A stretch of DNA of 64,000 nt from Strongylocentrotus droebachiensis. Taxonomy: Eukaryota; Echinodermata; Echinoidea; Camarodonta; Strongylocentrotidae. The notes under the pieces are model-generated. The model was not told where the DNA came from. It did no database searches and saw nothing but the letters and a program-made list of their open reading frames with translations. Location of the stretch: positions 201,001 through 265,000 of the forward strand of contig JAVYIG010000114.1 of the NCBI GenBank assembly GCA_035222895.1. Direction: 5' to 3'. The position numbers were made by a program, and so were the translations under genes. Of the stretch, positions 46,448 to 57,096 are shown piece by piece. The number at the start of each line of letters is the position of its first letter. Positions within the stretch are counted from its first letter, which is position 1.

Positions 46448-46720
46448 TAGACTATTTTCGTAATGTAACCAAATTTAATGAAGTGCATCAATACAAATAT
46501 TTCATTCACCTAATGAATAATTGTATGTCAATAGTCAGTATGCAAAATGCGTATTTACATGTTGTTAAGTATGGCAAACCACAATGTCCTACTTAGCAGT
46601 AAGCAGTTCATATTATGACTATTGAAATACAATTATTTGTAACAGATGAATGAAACAATTTGTATGGAGGCACTTCACAAAGACATCCATTCGATTTGGT
46701 TACATTACGAAAATAGTCTA
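46448..46720. mobile_element. TA-flanked MITE with ~100-bp TIRs, 273 bp
   Basis: TAGACTATTTTCGTAATGTA (then ACCAAAT) at the left is perfectly inverted at the right (ATTTGGT, then TACATTACGAAAATAGTCTA). Pairing continues, with a ~15-bp indel, to AATAATTGTATGTCAATAGTC against GACTATTGAAATACAATTATT, so almost the whole element folds back. It starts and ends with TA, which fits Tc1/mariner target duplication, though an empty site would be needed to prove it. Confidence 0.88.
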
Positions 46721-46904
46721 CTGCTAATTTACAGTTCTTGGAAATGCAGCAAACACGTACATATCTCTTCTATACATATCATATAACCCTGTCACACCCA
46801 CGAAACTCACGCTTCACTGAGATCGAAACGCCAACTACCAAAGACCAAACAAAAAGATTGCAATGGCAAGGACTTTTTGGGTTATCAGTTGATTTCCAGG
46901 AATA

Positions 46905-47260
46905 ATAATGATAATAATAATTGAATGTTTTTGTATAGCACATAAAAGGCATAATTGCATGCCTCTATGCGCTTCACAGAACAGAATACAAAAGGAGTGG
47001 AAATGGTACGTTGGGCTCTAGTTGTGAGATCTTACAAAATGATAAATAGATATGTTTTCAAATTACTCCTGAACTTTTTGTGTATTTTTAAGGTATTCCG
47101 GCAAGTTATTCCATACAACAGTTGCTGCATATGAAAGCTACCTTTCCCTGTAAGAGTTTGTCATAGTTAGTGGGACATAAACTAAAGACTTTCTACTGGA
47201 ACGCAGCATTCTTTCTGGATTAAACTGAATTAAATTGTGGTGTGACTTGGCCATTATCTT
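46905..47260. repeat. interspersed repeat, TATAGCAC...GCGCTTCACAG type
   Basis: TTTTTGTATAGCACATAAAA, then CTCTATGCGCTTCACAGAAC, then further on GGTATTCCGGCAAGTTATTC. This order resembles a common marine-invertebrate repeat whose family I cannot name. No frame. Confidence 0.45.
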
Positions 47261-48029
47261 GAGAACATCCACATCTCATGATTTATTTCAATATCATGAA
47301 AAATTCAGATATCAATATTAAATGATATAGTGACAATAAAATGTTGACCGAGTCACAAAGATACAACACATCTAAACGTGAATATCTGAGTGAGTGAAAT
47401 TGAACAAAAGTACTGCTTCATTTGGAAATCAGGTCCCGAACAGAATATGATCTGTTATGCAGTGTCTGAATGTTTCTCGCCTTAGGGGTATCCCTCTCAC
47501 ACTAATGAAAGAGGGGGTGGGGTGTGGGGACATGAAAAGAAAAATAGGTATACTCTGATTGATCAGGGCCTCGAAACGGAGGCGAGCGAGGGATTTTTTC
47601 AAAAGGACGGCAGGCTCGAATCGCCATGAATGGAAACCAACACCTGCAAAAATAGCTGTAACGCAGGGGACTGAATTTAGGTCATGGTTCCATTTTGTGC
47701 CCCAGGGCCATATGGCGGGGGGGGGGGGGGGGGGGTACCAATCCGTCATACCCCAAAGTTAAAATGTGCACATGAGCAGCGAGGAGGTGCTTCATGCTCC
47801 CAATGCTCTCAAAGAAACATAGATATGCCCCGTATCGGTTGATTCGTAGGGTTGGGAAACGTCTGCAGTGTCCATTTTCAAATCTCATGCATTTTTAGTT
47901 TCCAGATTTGTGAAACATAGCCAGGAGCTGCGTAGGCTGACAAGGCGAACGAGTAACAGATATTACCGCTCTGCATAAATTATGATTTTGTCCACACATC
48001 ATGCAGATGCCTACTTATTAACACATGGA
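47261..48029. other. no gene recognised; G19 tract
   Basis: G19 at 47,717-47,735. Frames of 106 aa (-) and 67 aa (+) cross it and carry poly-P or poly-G from the tract. Not called as genes. Confidence 0.4.
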
Positions 48030-49455
48030 AAATGAAAATGAAATAACAGAGAATGGAAATGAAAATGAAATAATGCATAATCTCCCCAGAGTAATGTGTT
48101 TCTTGTTAAAGTCCTGTCGGCGAATGCAAATACAATTTTCATAAGCAAGAAAGTATCATAAGCTTCTCTTGATACATTCAAATGAGTATCAGTTGCATCG
48201 ATCTTCCTGTCATCTTCTCATACATCTTTTTCACTCCCTTTCTCCAACATCATTTTTTCTGTAGGACACTTTAAGTTTTATAAAGTACTGTGTTTCTTGT
48301 TAATGTTCCATCAGCGAATGCAAATACAATTTTCATAAAGCAAGAAAGTATCATAAGCTTCTCTTGATACATTAAAATGAGTATCAGTTGCATCGATCTT
48401 CCTGTCATCTTCTCATACATCTGTTTCACTCCCCCTTCTCCAACATCATTTTTTCTGTAGGACACTTTAAGTTTTATAAAGTACTGTGTTTCTTGTTAAT
48501 GTTCCATCAGCGAATGCAAATACAATTTTCATAAGCAAGAAAGTTTCATAAGCTTCTCTTGATACTTTTAAATGATTATCAGTTGCATCGATCTTCCTGT
48601 CATCTTCTCATACATCTTTTTCACTCCCCTACTCCAACATCATTTTTTCTGTAGGACACTTTAAGTTTTTATAAAGTACTGTGTTTCTTGTTAATGTTCC
48701 ATCAGCGAATGCAAATACAATTTTCATAAGCAAGAAAGTTTCATAAGCTTCTCTTGATACTTTTAAATGATTATCAGTTGCATCGATCTTCCTGTCATCT
48801 TCTCATACATCTTTTTCACTCCCCTTCTCCAACATCATTTTTTCTGTAGGACACTTTAAGTTTTTATAAAGTACTGTGTTTCTTGTTAATGTTCCATCAG
48901 CGAATGCAAATACAATTTTCATAAGCAAGAAAGTTTCATAAGCTTCTCTTGATACTTTTAAATGATTATCGATCAGTTGCATCTTCCTGTCATCTTCTCA
49001 TACATCTTTTTCACTCCCCTTCTCCAACATCATTTTTTCTGTAGGACACTTTAAGTTTTATAAAGTACTGTGTTTCTTGTTAATGTTCCATCAGCGAATG
49101 CAAATACAATTTTCATAAGCAAGAAAGTTTCATAAGCTTCTCTTGATACTTTTAAATGATTATCAGTTGCATCGATCTTCCTGTCATCTTCTCATACATC
49201 TTTTTCACTCCCCTTCTCCAACATCATTTTTTCTGTAGGACACTTTAAGTTTTTATAAAGTACTGTGTTTCTTGTTAATGTTCCATCAGCGAATGCAAAT
49301 ACAATTTTCATAAGCAAGAAAGTTTCATAAGCTTCTCTTGATACTTTAAAATGATTATCGATCAGTTGCATCTTCCTGTCATCTTCTCATACATCTTTTT
49401 CACTCCACTACCCAACATCATTATTTTATCTGTAGGAAATATGAAGTTTTATAAA
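48030..49455 (+). repeat. 195-bp satellite, seven tandem copies
   Basis: GTGTTTCTTGTTAA starts at 48,096, 48,290, 48,486, 48,681, 48,876, 49,070 and 49,265 (spacings 194-196). Copies 1-2 (GAGTATCAG, GTATCATAAGC) form one subtype and 3-7 (GATTATC, GTTTCATAAGC) another. Copies 5 and 7 have TTATCGATCAGTTGCATCTT instead of TTATCAGTTGCATCGATCTT, so CGAT has moved ten bases. A short (AATGAAAATGAAAT) duplication (48,030-48,076) leads in. The right edge falls at TTTTATAAA before a hairpin. No coding frame. Confidence 0.95.
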
Positions 49456-49491
49456 GGATTACCACGCCTTCAAACTTTTACGTGGCAATCC
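49456..49491. other. stem-loop closing the 195-bp array
   Basis: GGATTACCACG and CGTGGCAATCC pair with one mismatch around a 14-base loop, directly after the last satellite copy. It is like the 3' hairpin of helitron-related elements with internal tandem repeats, but I see no CTRR end. Confidence 0.65.
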
Positions 49492-50159
49492 TTCTTCACG
49501 ATTATCTTATGTTAGTATTACAATGTAAGTTTTTAATATTGATGATGTATTAATTATAGAATTTGTTTATCATCATGATTTTTGTTGTGATGAGTTTGTG
49601 ATTTTGGAAAAAGATCATGACGAAATAAATCAATCTGTGTTGATCATTAAAAACATTCATCGATCTTAAATTCTCAACAAACTTATTAGACAATTCTACT
49701 AGTGTCGCAACTAATGCAAAATGTTGTTGTGGAAAATAGTTGGTTTTGAAAGCCGACTCTTTCAAATGAAATCATTATCTCTGGTGAATATATGAACCAC
49801 AGGAGAATAATCTGCATAAAATGCCTGTAGCAACTTCATTTTGCTGGTCATATTTCATCTCCCAAACTAGGTCATCAAATAGCAGTTTGATAATTATCAT
49901 CCTTCTTTCGTTTCATCGCTTCATTGCAGGAAGAGTGATTCGTTGAAAGAACTGAGGGAAAAGTGTTTAAATAGATCACAGGTTTGCATTACTCTCCGTG
50001 GAACATGAGAAATTAATTTCTTTTCTCGGCACAGATATCTATCTTTCTGTGATAACAGAGTAGTTTAGCCGACACTACTTCATTTATTATTGCAACTCTA
50101 ATTTCACTATTCAAATGCATAGCTCACAAGTTTGTATGCATGTCTATCAACGAAAAAAA
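49492..50159. other. no feature seen
   Basis: AT-rich. No gene recognised. Confidence 0.35.
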
Positions 50160-50600
50160 TACACGGTGGCGACGGGCGATTCGCCCCCTAAACCTCTGAA
50201 ATCGCCACGGTAAAAATCAAGACGAGGGCGAAAAAAAATCAATATATCTTGAAAAATCGCCCCCGCCATAAATTGATATTCCCTAGGAATTAATAAATCA
50301 ATTTATTGATGTGTCTGAGTGAAATCTCCGTTCCAACTACCAACTCCAAAACTAGAAACTTCCATCAACATTTTAAAAGTTTTGTGAGTTGCAGCGGATC
50401 GGCGGTCGTACCTACTGTAGCTAGATCTACAGCGGTATCCGCCTGCGCCTAAGCTCCCGGCGGCCGGACAGGCCACCGGCCCCGATGTAGTTTCGTGCAC
50501 AGCATGAATGCATACGCAGTTCGCACACGTTCACAATACACAGAAACGTACTAGCTCAGCTCCAGCGCGCGCCCGCACGCTCCTAGTATGAAGCAAATAA
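50160..50600. promoter_or_regulatory. CpG-rich patch, candidate regulatory region
   Basis: CpG-rich segments (GGCGACGGGCGATTCGCC, GGCGGCCGGACAGGCCACCG, CAGCGCGCGCCCGCACGC) within AT-rich DNA. A 65-aa frame on the - strand (50,303-50,500) starting MHETTSGPVACPAAGSLG could be a first exon, but has no known domain and no supporting splice evidence. The left part (GCGATTCGCCCCC...) may instead be a repeat, since CGCCCCC-like fragments recur at 51.4-51.8 kb. Confidence 0.25.
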
Positions 50601-50638
50601 GTATTTGCGAGTGACGAGAGCTGAACTGCTAGCGACCA

Positions 50639-51318
50639 AATTGGTACGTAATATGTTTATTTAGTCTTTTTTCTGGCCCTAATTTGTATCATGGACGATG
50701 CAATCCCATTAAAAAAAACGTTATTCCGTCTAAAATTGTGTTATTTATAAGTTAAAACCATTAAATGCGAGTATATTTTTACTGTTGTCCCACATACTGA
50801 TATATTTGTTATCACGAAACGTGCAAAATCAATGCCGGATTTTTTTCCTGTAAAATCGGTATAAAGCAAGTTTCGTACACAGAAATTGAATTTTGTTATA
50901 AAAAAACCGTAAATAAATATATAAAGGATGTTCCTACTCCTCAGAATTTTTCTTACAACTGTTAAATTAAATTAAATTATTTATATACGATCGATGCCAG
51001 GCCAATTGTCATGAGTGATGACATCAATTTCTGTCTACGAAATGAAACTAGCTTTGGCTTGGCCTTTAGAATTAGAGTCTATAAAAAAAAAATAAGGCCA
51101 TGGTTTTGCATGTTTCGGCATAACAAATACATCGGTATGTGGGACAACAGTAAAAATATTTACTCACATTTAATGGTTATAAATGTTATAAATAACACAA
51201 TTTTAAAGGGAGTTAGTCTACATTTGTTTTAATGGGATTGCATTGTCCATGATAACAACTAAATTTGGGACAGAAAAAAAAGACTAAATAACATATTACC
51301 TACCAATTTGGTTGCTAG
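50639..51318. mobile_element. 680-bp fold-back element with ~300-bp arms
   Basis: CTAGCGACCAAATTGGTACG at the left matches, inverted, TACCAATTTGGTTGCTAG at the right. Pairing then continues inward through TAATATG-TTATTTAGTCTTTTTT, ATGGACGATGCAATCCCATT, CCATTAAATG-GAGTA, ACTGTTGTCCCACATACTGA, TATTTGTTA, CGAAACGTGCAAAA and ACAGAAATTGA, almost to the centre. Arms are diverged (~80 percent by eye), so it is old. No transposase frame. No clear target duplication. Confidence 0.85.
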
Positions 51319-51708
51319 TAGTATGATGGCTAAGGAAAAACACAACTTATTGTTACAGCTTACAATATGGCTTTAAGGAAGTAGCCCCTTGGTTTTTTTT
51401 AGGCAATGGGGAAAAGTAGCCCCCATAAAAAAATTAATTCCTAGCCCGCGTGTCAGTGATAATATTTTCTTAGGATATGAAAAACGAACAGTTAAACAAA
51501 ACACTCCTTTTGACAAGTTTTAGTTACATGTATATGTAAATCATAAAGCCACACGTTTAACACAAAGTGAATAAATCCCGGGTATCTGAGTGTGTCTGCA
51601 CTACTCTACATGACATATGTACGCTACAATTGTATCTATATTTGCCTTTGCTTGGAATTTAATTAGGTAAAACCGTGTTTTAAAAAAATACAACCTTAAA
51701 AAAAAAAA
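51319..51708. other. no gene seen
   Basis: Contains AGTAGCCCC and TAGCCCCC pieces like those at 51.7 kb; no gene. Confidence 0.35.
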
Positions 51709-51757
51709 AGCCCCCCTGAGCTCCAAAATAGCCACCGCAAAATAATTAAGGGGGGCT
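51709..51757. other. 9-bp C6/G6 stem-loop
   Basis: AGCCCCCCT and AGGGGGGCT pair perfectly across 31 bases. A-runs flank it on the left and T-runs on the right. Likely part of a decayed repeat. Confidence 0.55.
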
Positions 51758-51839
51758 ATTTTTTTAAGGGAAAATCTGAAAAGAGCCCTCGTAAAAAAAA
51801 AAGTAATTTTTTGGTTGATGTCTATCCCTCTATCTTCAC

Positions 51840-51992
51840 CTATCACCCCCCCCCCCCCTCCCTCTTCTTTCTCCCTCCCTCTCTCTCCCTCTTTCTCCCT
51901 CTCTCTCCCTCTTTCTCCCTCTCTCTCTCTCTCTCTTTCTCACTCTCTCCCTCTTTCTCCCTCTCTCCTTCCTCTCTCCTTCAAACTCAAGC
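51840..51992. repeat. C-run plus (CTCCCT)n pyrimidine block
   Basis: A C run (about 51,846-51,859), then CTCCCTCTTT and CTCTCTCCCT repeats. Frames are P/L/S artefacts. Confidence 0.95.
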
Positions 51993-53000
51993 GATGAAAA
52001 CCTTGCAACATGCTTTCACTCATTGGCTATTTTGAATTCCCTCCCTCCAAAGAAAATAAAAATGAATGGAATAGCATCACTAACAAATTCTGAAGCACAT
52101 TTTAATGGTTGCAGAGTATGAAACATTTCTGAAAAGACAGCGAGTACAGAGGATCCTTTTCATGTTAGACCACAAGATGGGGCTATATATCTCTGGACCT
52201 AGGCAAATAATGTGAGGACTGACTGTGACATCTCACATTACCCAGCATCCCACTGAAAGGCATGTTGAATTACAATGCACGTGTTTCAATGGGATGTCTG
52301 TGAACAGTTTCATGAGATGCTGCCCAGCTTTGCTGAACATAGAAGAAAATTAAGCAAAATATGTGCCATTTTATATATCGTCTGTTGAGAGCACAGATCC
52401 TTAATTAATAGTTATCAGTTGAATTACACCAAATATCCTTATTACTTTTTCTGCAAAAATAAGAACATACAATTTTTTATTTATTTTTTTTTTTTTTTTT
52501 TGGGGGGGGGGGAGTACGTAGCCTTCATGCACAGACTACAATTCGACACTTAAACCACAATTCCTAAAGACTTGAGTAGAGGCTAGCTATTGTCAGTCTC
52601 TGGTTGTGTCAATATATAGGCATAGTCTCATAGTGCAGGCACTACCATTAACAACGACTACAAAGCATTGACATGTAAGTACTGAACATCATTTCTAAAT
52701 ATAAAGAATGTAATGATATAGAATGCTCCATACAAATAATAGGGAGATGATAAATCACCCAAACAAAAAATCTGATTCTCATCGTTTAAATTAATGATGC
52801 AAAAAATAACTCTAGTTCAAATGATCTATAATAGTATTATGAGGAGAGCAGTGGGGTAAGAAACTGCAGTGACTGTACTACGTTGCCTGCATCATTAGAC
52901 GTGTAATCACCTCCATTAAATTGTGCTTAGCCCCCCATCATTACAGCGCTGCCTCTCCGCGCATGGTTAGGCACAGCAGAGGAGCTCAGCAAGACGGTCT
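51993..53000. other. no gene seen; T18G11 tract
   Basis: T18 directly followed by G11 at 52,484-52,512. Nothing else recognised. Confidence 0.4.
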
Positions 53001-53353
53001 ATAAGGCCTGTCCTCATCAGCTCGAGATTGCCAAATAACCCGCTACTTTTACTATCCCGATCGCAAATTATCCAGCTAATTTGCGTCTTCATCAGCCTGC
53101 AGTTGCAATAAGCGGGATATTTGGTCGAGATGATCATCCCAAGATATCTTGAGCTAGTTTGCAAACTATCCCGCTATTTGACCGGTACGTCTTCACCAGC
53201 CCAAAGACTCGCACTATGCGCAAACGCTGAGCTCGAGTTTCGAGTTTCAAGTTTCAAGGTCGAGTCTCGAGCTGATCAAGACATGATTTGTAAGTTCAGG
53301 ATTATTTCCCACATCCGAAATTTGGCAATCTCGAGCTGGTGAAAACACACCTA
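53001..53353. mobile_element. MITE family 4, second copy, ~353 bp
   Basis: The left AGGCCTGTCCTCATCAGCTC, then GAGATTGCC, and the reversed right ATAGGTGTGTTTTCACCAGC, then TCGAGATTGCC, are imperfect TIRs. The body shares ATTTGCGTCTTC, TCAGCCTGCAGTTGCAAT and GCGGGATATTTGGTC with 20,923-21,245. A local run of GAGTTTC/GTTTCAAG repeats (53,233-53,262) is private to this copy. Confidence 0.8.
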
Positions 53354-53745
53354 TCAGGATCACTCTAGGATAAGCAACCAATCTGCTTGTCATATCAATA
53401 TGAAATCTGAATGCTTCTATGTACTGTCAAAACATGCCATAGCAGAATTAGCAGCCATATCTCTAGAAAGGCCACCTGTCCATAGTGGTCATCTCTTTAG
53501 TCTCCTCTTGGTTTGATGGTTTGTTTTACCTGACTGCTATTAAAGCATGTGTATACAAGTTGAACAAGCAAATAAAATCAAATATCACACCCTGATCCTA
53601 AGACTAAGTCGTATCCTTACGTGACCTTTTGAACTTAATGGGTGGTGGGTTCTAATTGGCTAAGTCCTTCCTTGGTTGGTTTAATGAGGATGAAGGGTGA
53701 GTAATGAAGTCCCTAAGAGATCCATTAATTGGACCTACACCGGTG
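53354..53745. other. no gene seen
   Basis: GTTTTACCTGACTGCTA with a following GCATGTGTATA at about 53,522 repeats a segment at about 35,082. Probably a fragment of an interspersed repeat. Confidence 0.35.
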
Positions 53746-54240
53746 AACCCTAAGTCAATCCTGATTAATTCAATTCAATTCTCTCCTCCTTGCGAGCCGT
53801 TCTGTAGCTATGCCTTGGATGTTTGGAAGCATTGGAGAGGAAAATGCCTTTTATATTTTGAAATTAGAGGGGATATCAAGTTCTACATTCAAATGTCAAC
53901 ACAATTTTTCAACATTGTGACCCATTTGAATAATAATTATCATATGTAATCTTTCTAGAGCTAGTTTTTAACTCTGTATATCGTTAAATAATAATAGCAA
54001 CCCTAAGTCAATCCTTATTAATTCAATTCTCTCCTCCTTGCGAGCCATTATCAGTGTTCTCTAGCTATGCCTTGGATGTTTGGAAGCATTGGAAAGGAAA
54101 AATGTATTTTATATTTTGAAATTAGAGGTGCTATCAAGTTCTCACATTTGAAAGTCATTCCGTTTTTATCAATTTTGATAATAATTAAATATAATCTTTG
54201 TAAAGCTAGTTTTTAATTCTGTTTATTGTTATATAATAAA
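53746..54240 (+). repeat. tandem duplication, ~253-bp period
   Basis: AACCCTAAGTCAATCC starts at 53,746 and 53,999. Both copies carry TCTCTCCTCCTTGCGAGCC, CTATGCCTTGGATGTTTGGA and TATATTTTGAAATTAGAGG, and end near GCTAGTTTTTAA. About 85 percent alike by eye. Confidence 0.88.
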
Positions 54241-54299
54241 AGCTAAATTCAAAGTGCGCATGAATCCATCTCAGCCTCCCATGGGATGCTCAAGGTACA

Positions 54300-54527
54300 T
54301 ACAAAGTAGTATTATTAAACTGGCTTTAGCCCAACTGCGCTTAGGCACTAAAATTATTAAGGAATAAATTCCACCAGGTACCCATTAACTTCCCCTGGGT
54401 GGAGAGTGGGAGAATGGAAAATGTAGATTAATGTCTTGCCAAAGCACAATAGTGCCACGATGGGACTCGAACCGCGAACCATGGGATTTGTGTTCCGGTG
54501 ACGTTACCAGCTAGACCATGACACCTC
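54300..54527 (-). repeat. tRNA-derived SINE with intact B box
   Basis: On the - strand: A box TGGTCTAGCTGGTAAC (54,518-54,503) and B box GGTTCGAGTCC (54,473-54,463), the latter a perfect match to the RNA polymerase III consensus. The body carries the same core as 0.62 kb (54,417-54,442) and GGGTACCTGG. The anticodon arm is not canonical, so it is not a functional tRNA. This is the best-preserved SINE head in the window. Confidence 0.78.
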
Positions 54528-55211
54528 AAAATGGTGCATAAGATCTCTAATATTCAAATAAACTTAAGTATACACATGAACCAAATTTCTTTCAATTTAA
54601 GTGCAACACATATTTTCCTTGGATTAAATGAAGAACAACTTCAAATGTTTAAACTTTGAGCATATAAGCATAAGGTACAAAAAAGCTTAGAAATAAGATT
54701 ATATTTTTCTTCGGAATGGACCATAGCCATGAAGGAAGCTTTCTTTCAATCGTTTAAGCAAGACAAAACTACTTTTTCTACTCTGTCCTTAAAACCAACA
54801 GATACATTTAAATGTATTGCTTGCTCTAGATCCTTATATACAGTGGAAGCAAGTGGAGTGAAGAAAGCGCACAAAAATAAGTCAAACATGCCCGATGACT
54901 TCTGGGAGTTGCCAATTTGAAAGTATAATTGGATGGTCTTTCTAGATATTTCACAGCTCACAAATCTTGCTACAAGTAACATGACCATCAATAAAACATT
55001 TGCCAAAAAGCGGCACTCGTACGGATTACATTCTAACATATCCATCAATCATACATAGATAATATGTATCTTGCATCCCAGTTTCTAATCATATAAAAAT
55101 AAAGACAAAACTAAAATAAAGTATAAAATCAGACTTGTATTTCAAAATAAGTATTATCTTCATCCAATCTCTGAATCACAGCTACCTTTTCTTTTCTTTA
55201 GTACTTACACT
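54528..55211. other. no gene called; weak zinc-finger-like frame
   Basis: A 63-aa frame at 54,729-54,920 (+) contains FKCIACSRSLYTVEASGV then KKAHKNKS. The C-x2-C followed by a later H and basic residues faintly recalls the BED finger of hAT-type transposases, but the second His is absent and it is short. Confidence 0.2.
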
Positions 55212-55623
55212 TTAAAGATAAAGACCAGTTATGGTCATGCGATTGCATTGTGAAAGAAACGTTGTGGAATCGATCAGAAAAGGTTGATCATCTAGCATAT
55301 AAGTATTGGTGTGTACTGCAAGGTTCTGGAATCATCAAAATGATAATAAATTTGGCCCAGCTAGTCTTCGTAAAGTTACAAGCACTGTACACAGAAAGAT
55401 GTATATGGGACTACGCACACGTGTGCGACACATGCGTTTATCTCTCACACACCAATAGATAAACTAATTTACCAAATATATCAATTAGTAGGCGGTTTCC
55501 CGGCAAAATTTGTATCATCATGTATTTAATAGTCAAAACATACTCTTTCACATGATTGGTAATAAGAGCTTCCATTTCATTTTTTAAAATTTGGGCGTTT
55601 CCAATACTGGTCTTTATCTTTAA
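55212..55623 (+). mobile_element. MITE family 2, best-preserved TIRs, 412 bp
   Basis: TTAAAGATAAAGACCAGT at the left and ACTGGTCTTTATCTTTAA at the right are an 18-bp perfect TIR including TTAA. The core matches the copies at 9.7, 18.5 and 19.5 kb. Perfect ends suggest this is the youngest copy here. Non-autonomous. Confidence 0.92.
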
Positions 55624-56324
55624 GGCAATATTTCAGCTTCAATCAGTATGCATTACACTGGTCTGACAAAATTACAATGGGTCGCCTACATGTATTTTGT
55701 CTAATTTAATACCATTTTATTATTCATATGACCATTTGGGACCTCAATATTTACGTTCAAACCTCTTGCAATATGTTTTAAATCAAGAAGTAGTCATTGA
55801 GTGATTATGCATTAGCCTTGGATATAACAAGAATTGTAGTGTGGGATTGGGAGAAATAATCATGAGGTAACTTGTAATAATTAGCTGGGGAAAGAAAATA
55901 AATCTACTTTCTCTCTCTCTCTCTCCCTCTCTCTCTCCCTCTCTCTCTTCATGTCTGCCTGTGTATAGACATGTCAGCCCCATCTATTGATTAATGTGTA
56001 GTGCTCATCATCAGACACAGCTCATTAATCACAAGACTCCTCCATTACACCCTCCCACCCTACCCTCCCACCCTACCCTCCTCTTCTCCCATCATAACCT
56101 CTACCCTTCTGCCCTGTTCTCACTGACAATTTGAGATCTTAAAGGAATTTTAGAATGTTAAACTTGTATAAAATCCTATTAAAGATAAAAACAGACCACA
56201 TTATTATTTAGGATATGAGCAACTAATTAATGTACCTTGACAAGAGCCAGTCAAGCAATAGCTCATTTTGTTTTGCATTAAATAAATATCCTTCTTCCTC
56301 TCTCAAGACATAATGGTAGTGAAC
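55624..56324. other. no gene seen; short (CT)n and CCCACCCTA repeats
   Basis: (CT)n with CCCT at 55,910-55,950, and CCTCCCACCCTAC repeated twice at about 56,050-56,080. Confidence 0.5.
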
Positions 56325-56510
56325 ACTTGGCACCTACCACTTACATTACCACTACCACTACCACTACCACTACCACTACCACTACCACTACCACTACCAT
56401 TACCATTACCACTACTACTACTACTACTACTGCTACGACTACTACCCACTACCAATACCACTACCATCATCACTATCACTACTACCACTACTACAACTAC
56501 TACAATGTAC
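56325..56510. repeat. (ACCACT)n/(ACT)n microsatellite
   Basis: Pure ACCACT hexamers (about 56,346-56,397) grade into ACT and ATC triplets. The T-rich and P/L-rich frames are by-products. Confidence 0.95.
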
Positions 56511-57096
56511 TACTATTTCTGATACCATTGGGTAACTTTCACTTTTACCATCATGTAACCATCAACTAGCATATGAGCTAGCTAGTGAAATGAAGACATT
56601 AAGCCCATTCTTATTAATGGCAATGACAGTCTTACAGTGGGGAGTAAAACATAGAAATCAAGGCTGCTAGCAGAAGTGGCTTTCTACTGTAAGACTACAC
56701 CTTTCTCCATGACAACTTATGCTTATTGCATCTCGAAGGCCCATCCCTGCACCAAACACTTAGCCCTCGAACAAAATCAAACATCACGGACACGTCTTGG
56801 AGAGTAGTTTCTCATCTTGCTCAGATAGCAGAAATCAAGCGTTGCTAACAGAAACCTCATTCAAGCTCATAAACACACTCCATTACAATCTAATTCATTG
56901 AATCAATTCAATTTATCCATCCCTGGGCCCCCAAGGACATTCACATTACAATCAAATTTCAAACCCATCATCGTTGATGGGATTTTTTCCACTCTGTGAA
57001 GCGTTCAATTCAATCTGCTGTGAGGTAATCATTTCACCAAAATTCACTGGCAGATGGGACTTAAAATCATGCTTTATTTGGTAGGAATAAAGATCT
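56511..57096. other. no feature seen
   Basis: AT-rich. No gene recognised. Confidence 0.35.

Noticed and set aside
47429..47749. 106-aa proline-stretch protein
   Set aside because: The proline run is the G19 homopolymer read on the other strand; nothing else supports it.
48096..49455. CRISPR array (regular repeats)
   Set aside because: The repeats are contiguous 195-bp monomers with no spacers, in eukaryotic DNA.
49456..49491. intrinsic bacterial terminator
   Set aside because: Eukaryotic context and no following T-run; better explained as the edge of a repeat element.
54450..54527. functional tRNA gene
   Set aside because: The A and B boxes are good, but the anticodon arm and pairing are not canonical and the sequence continues into a SINE body.
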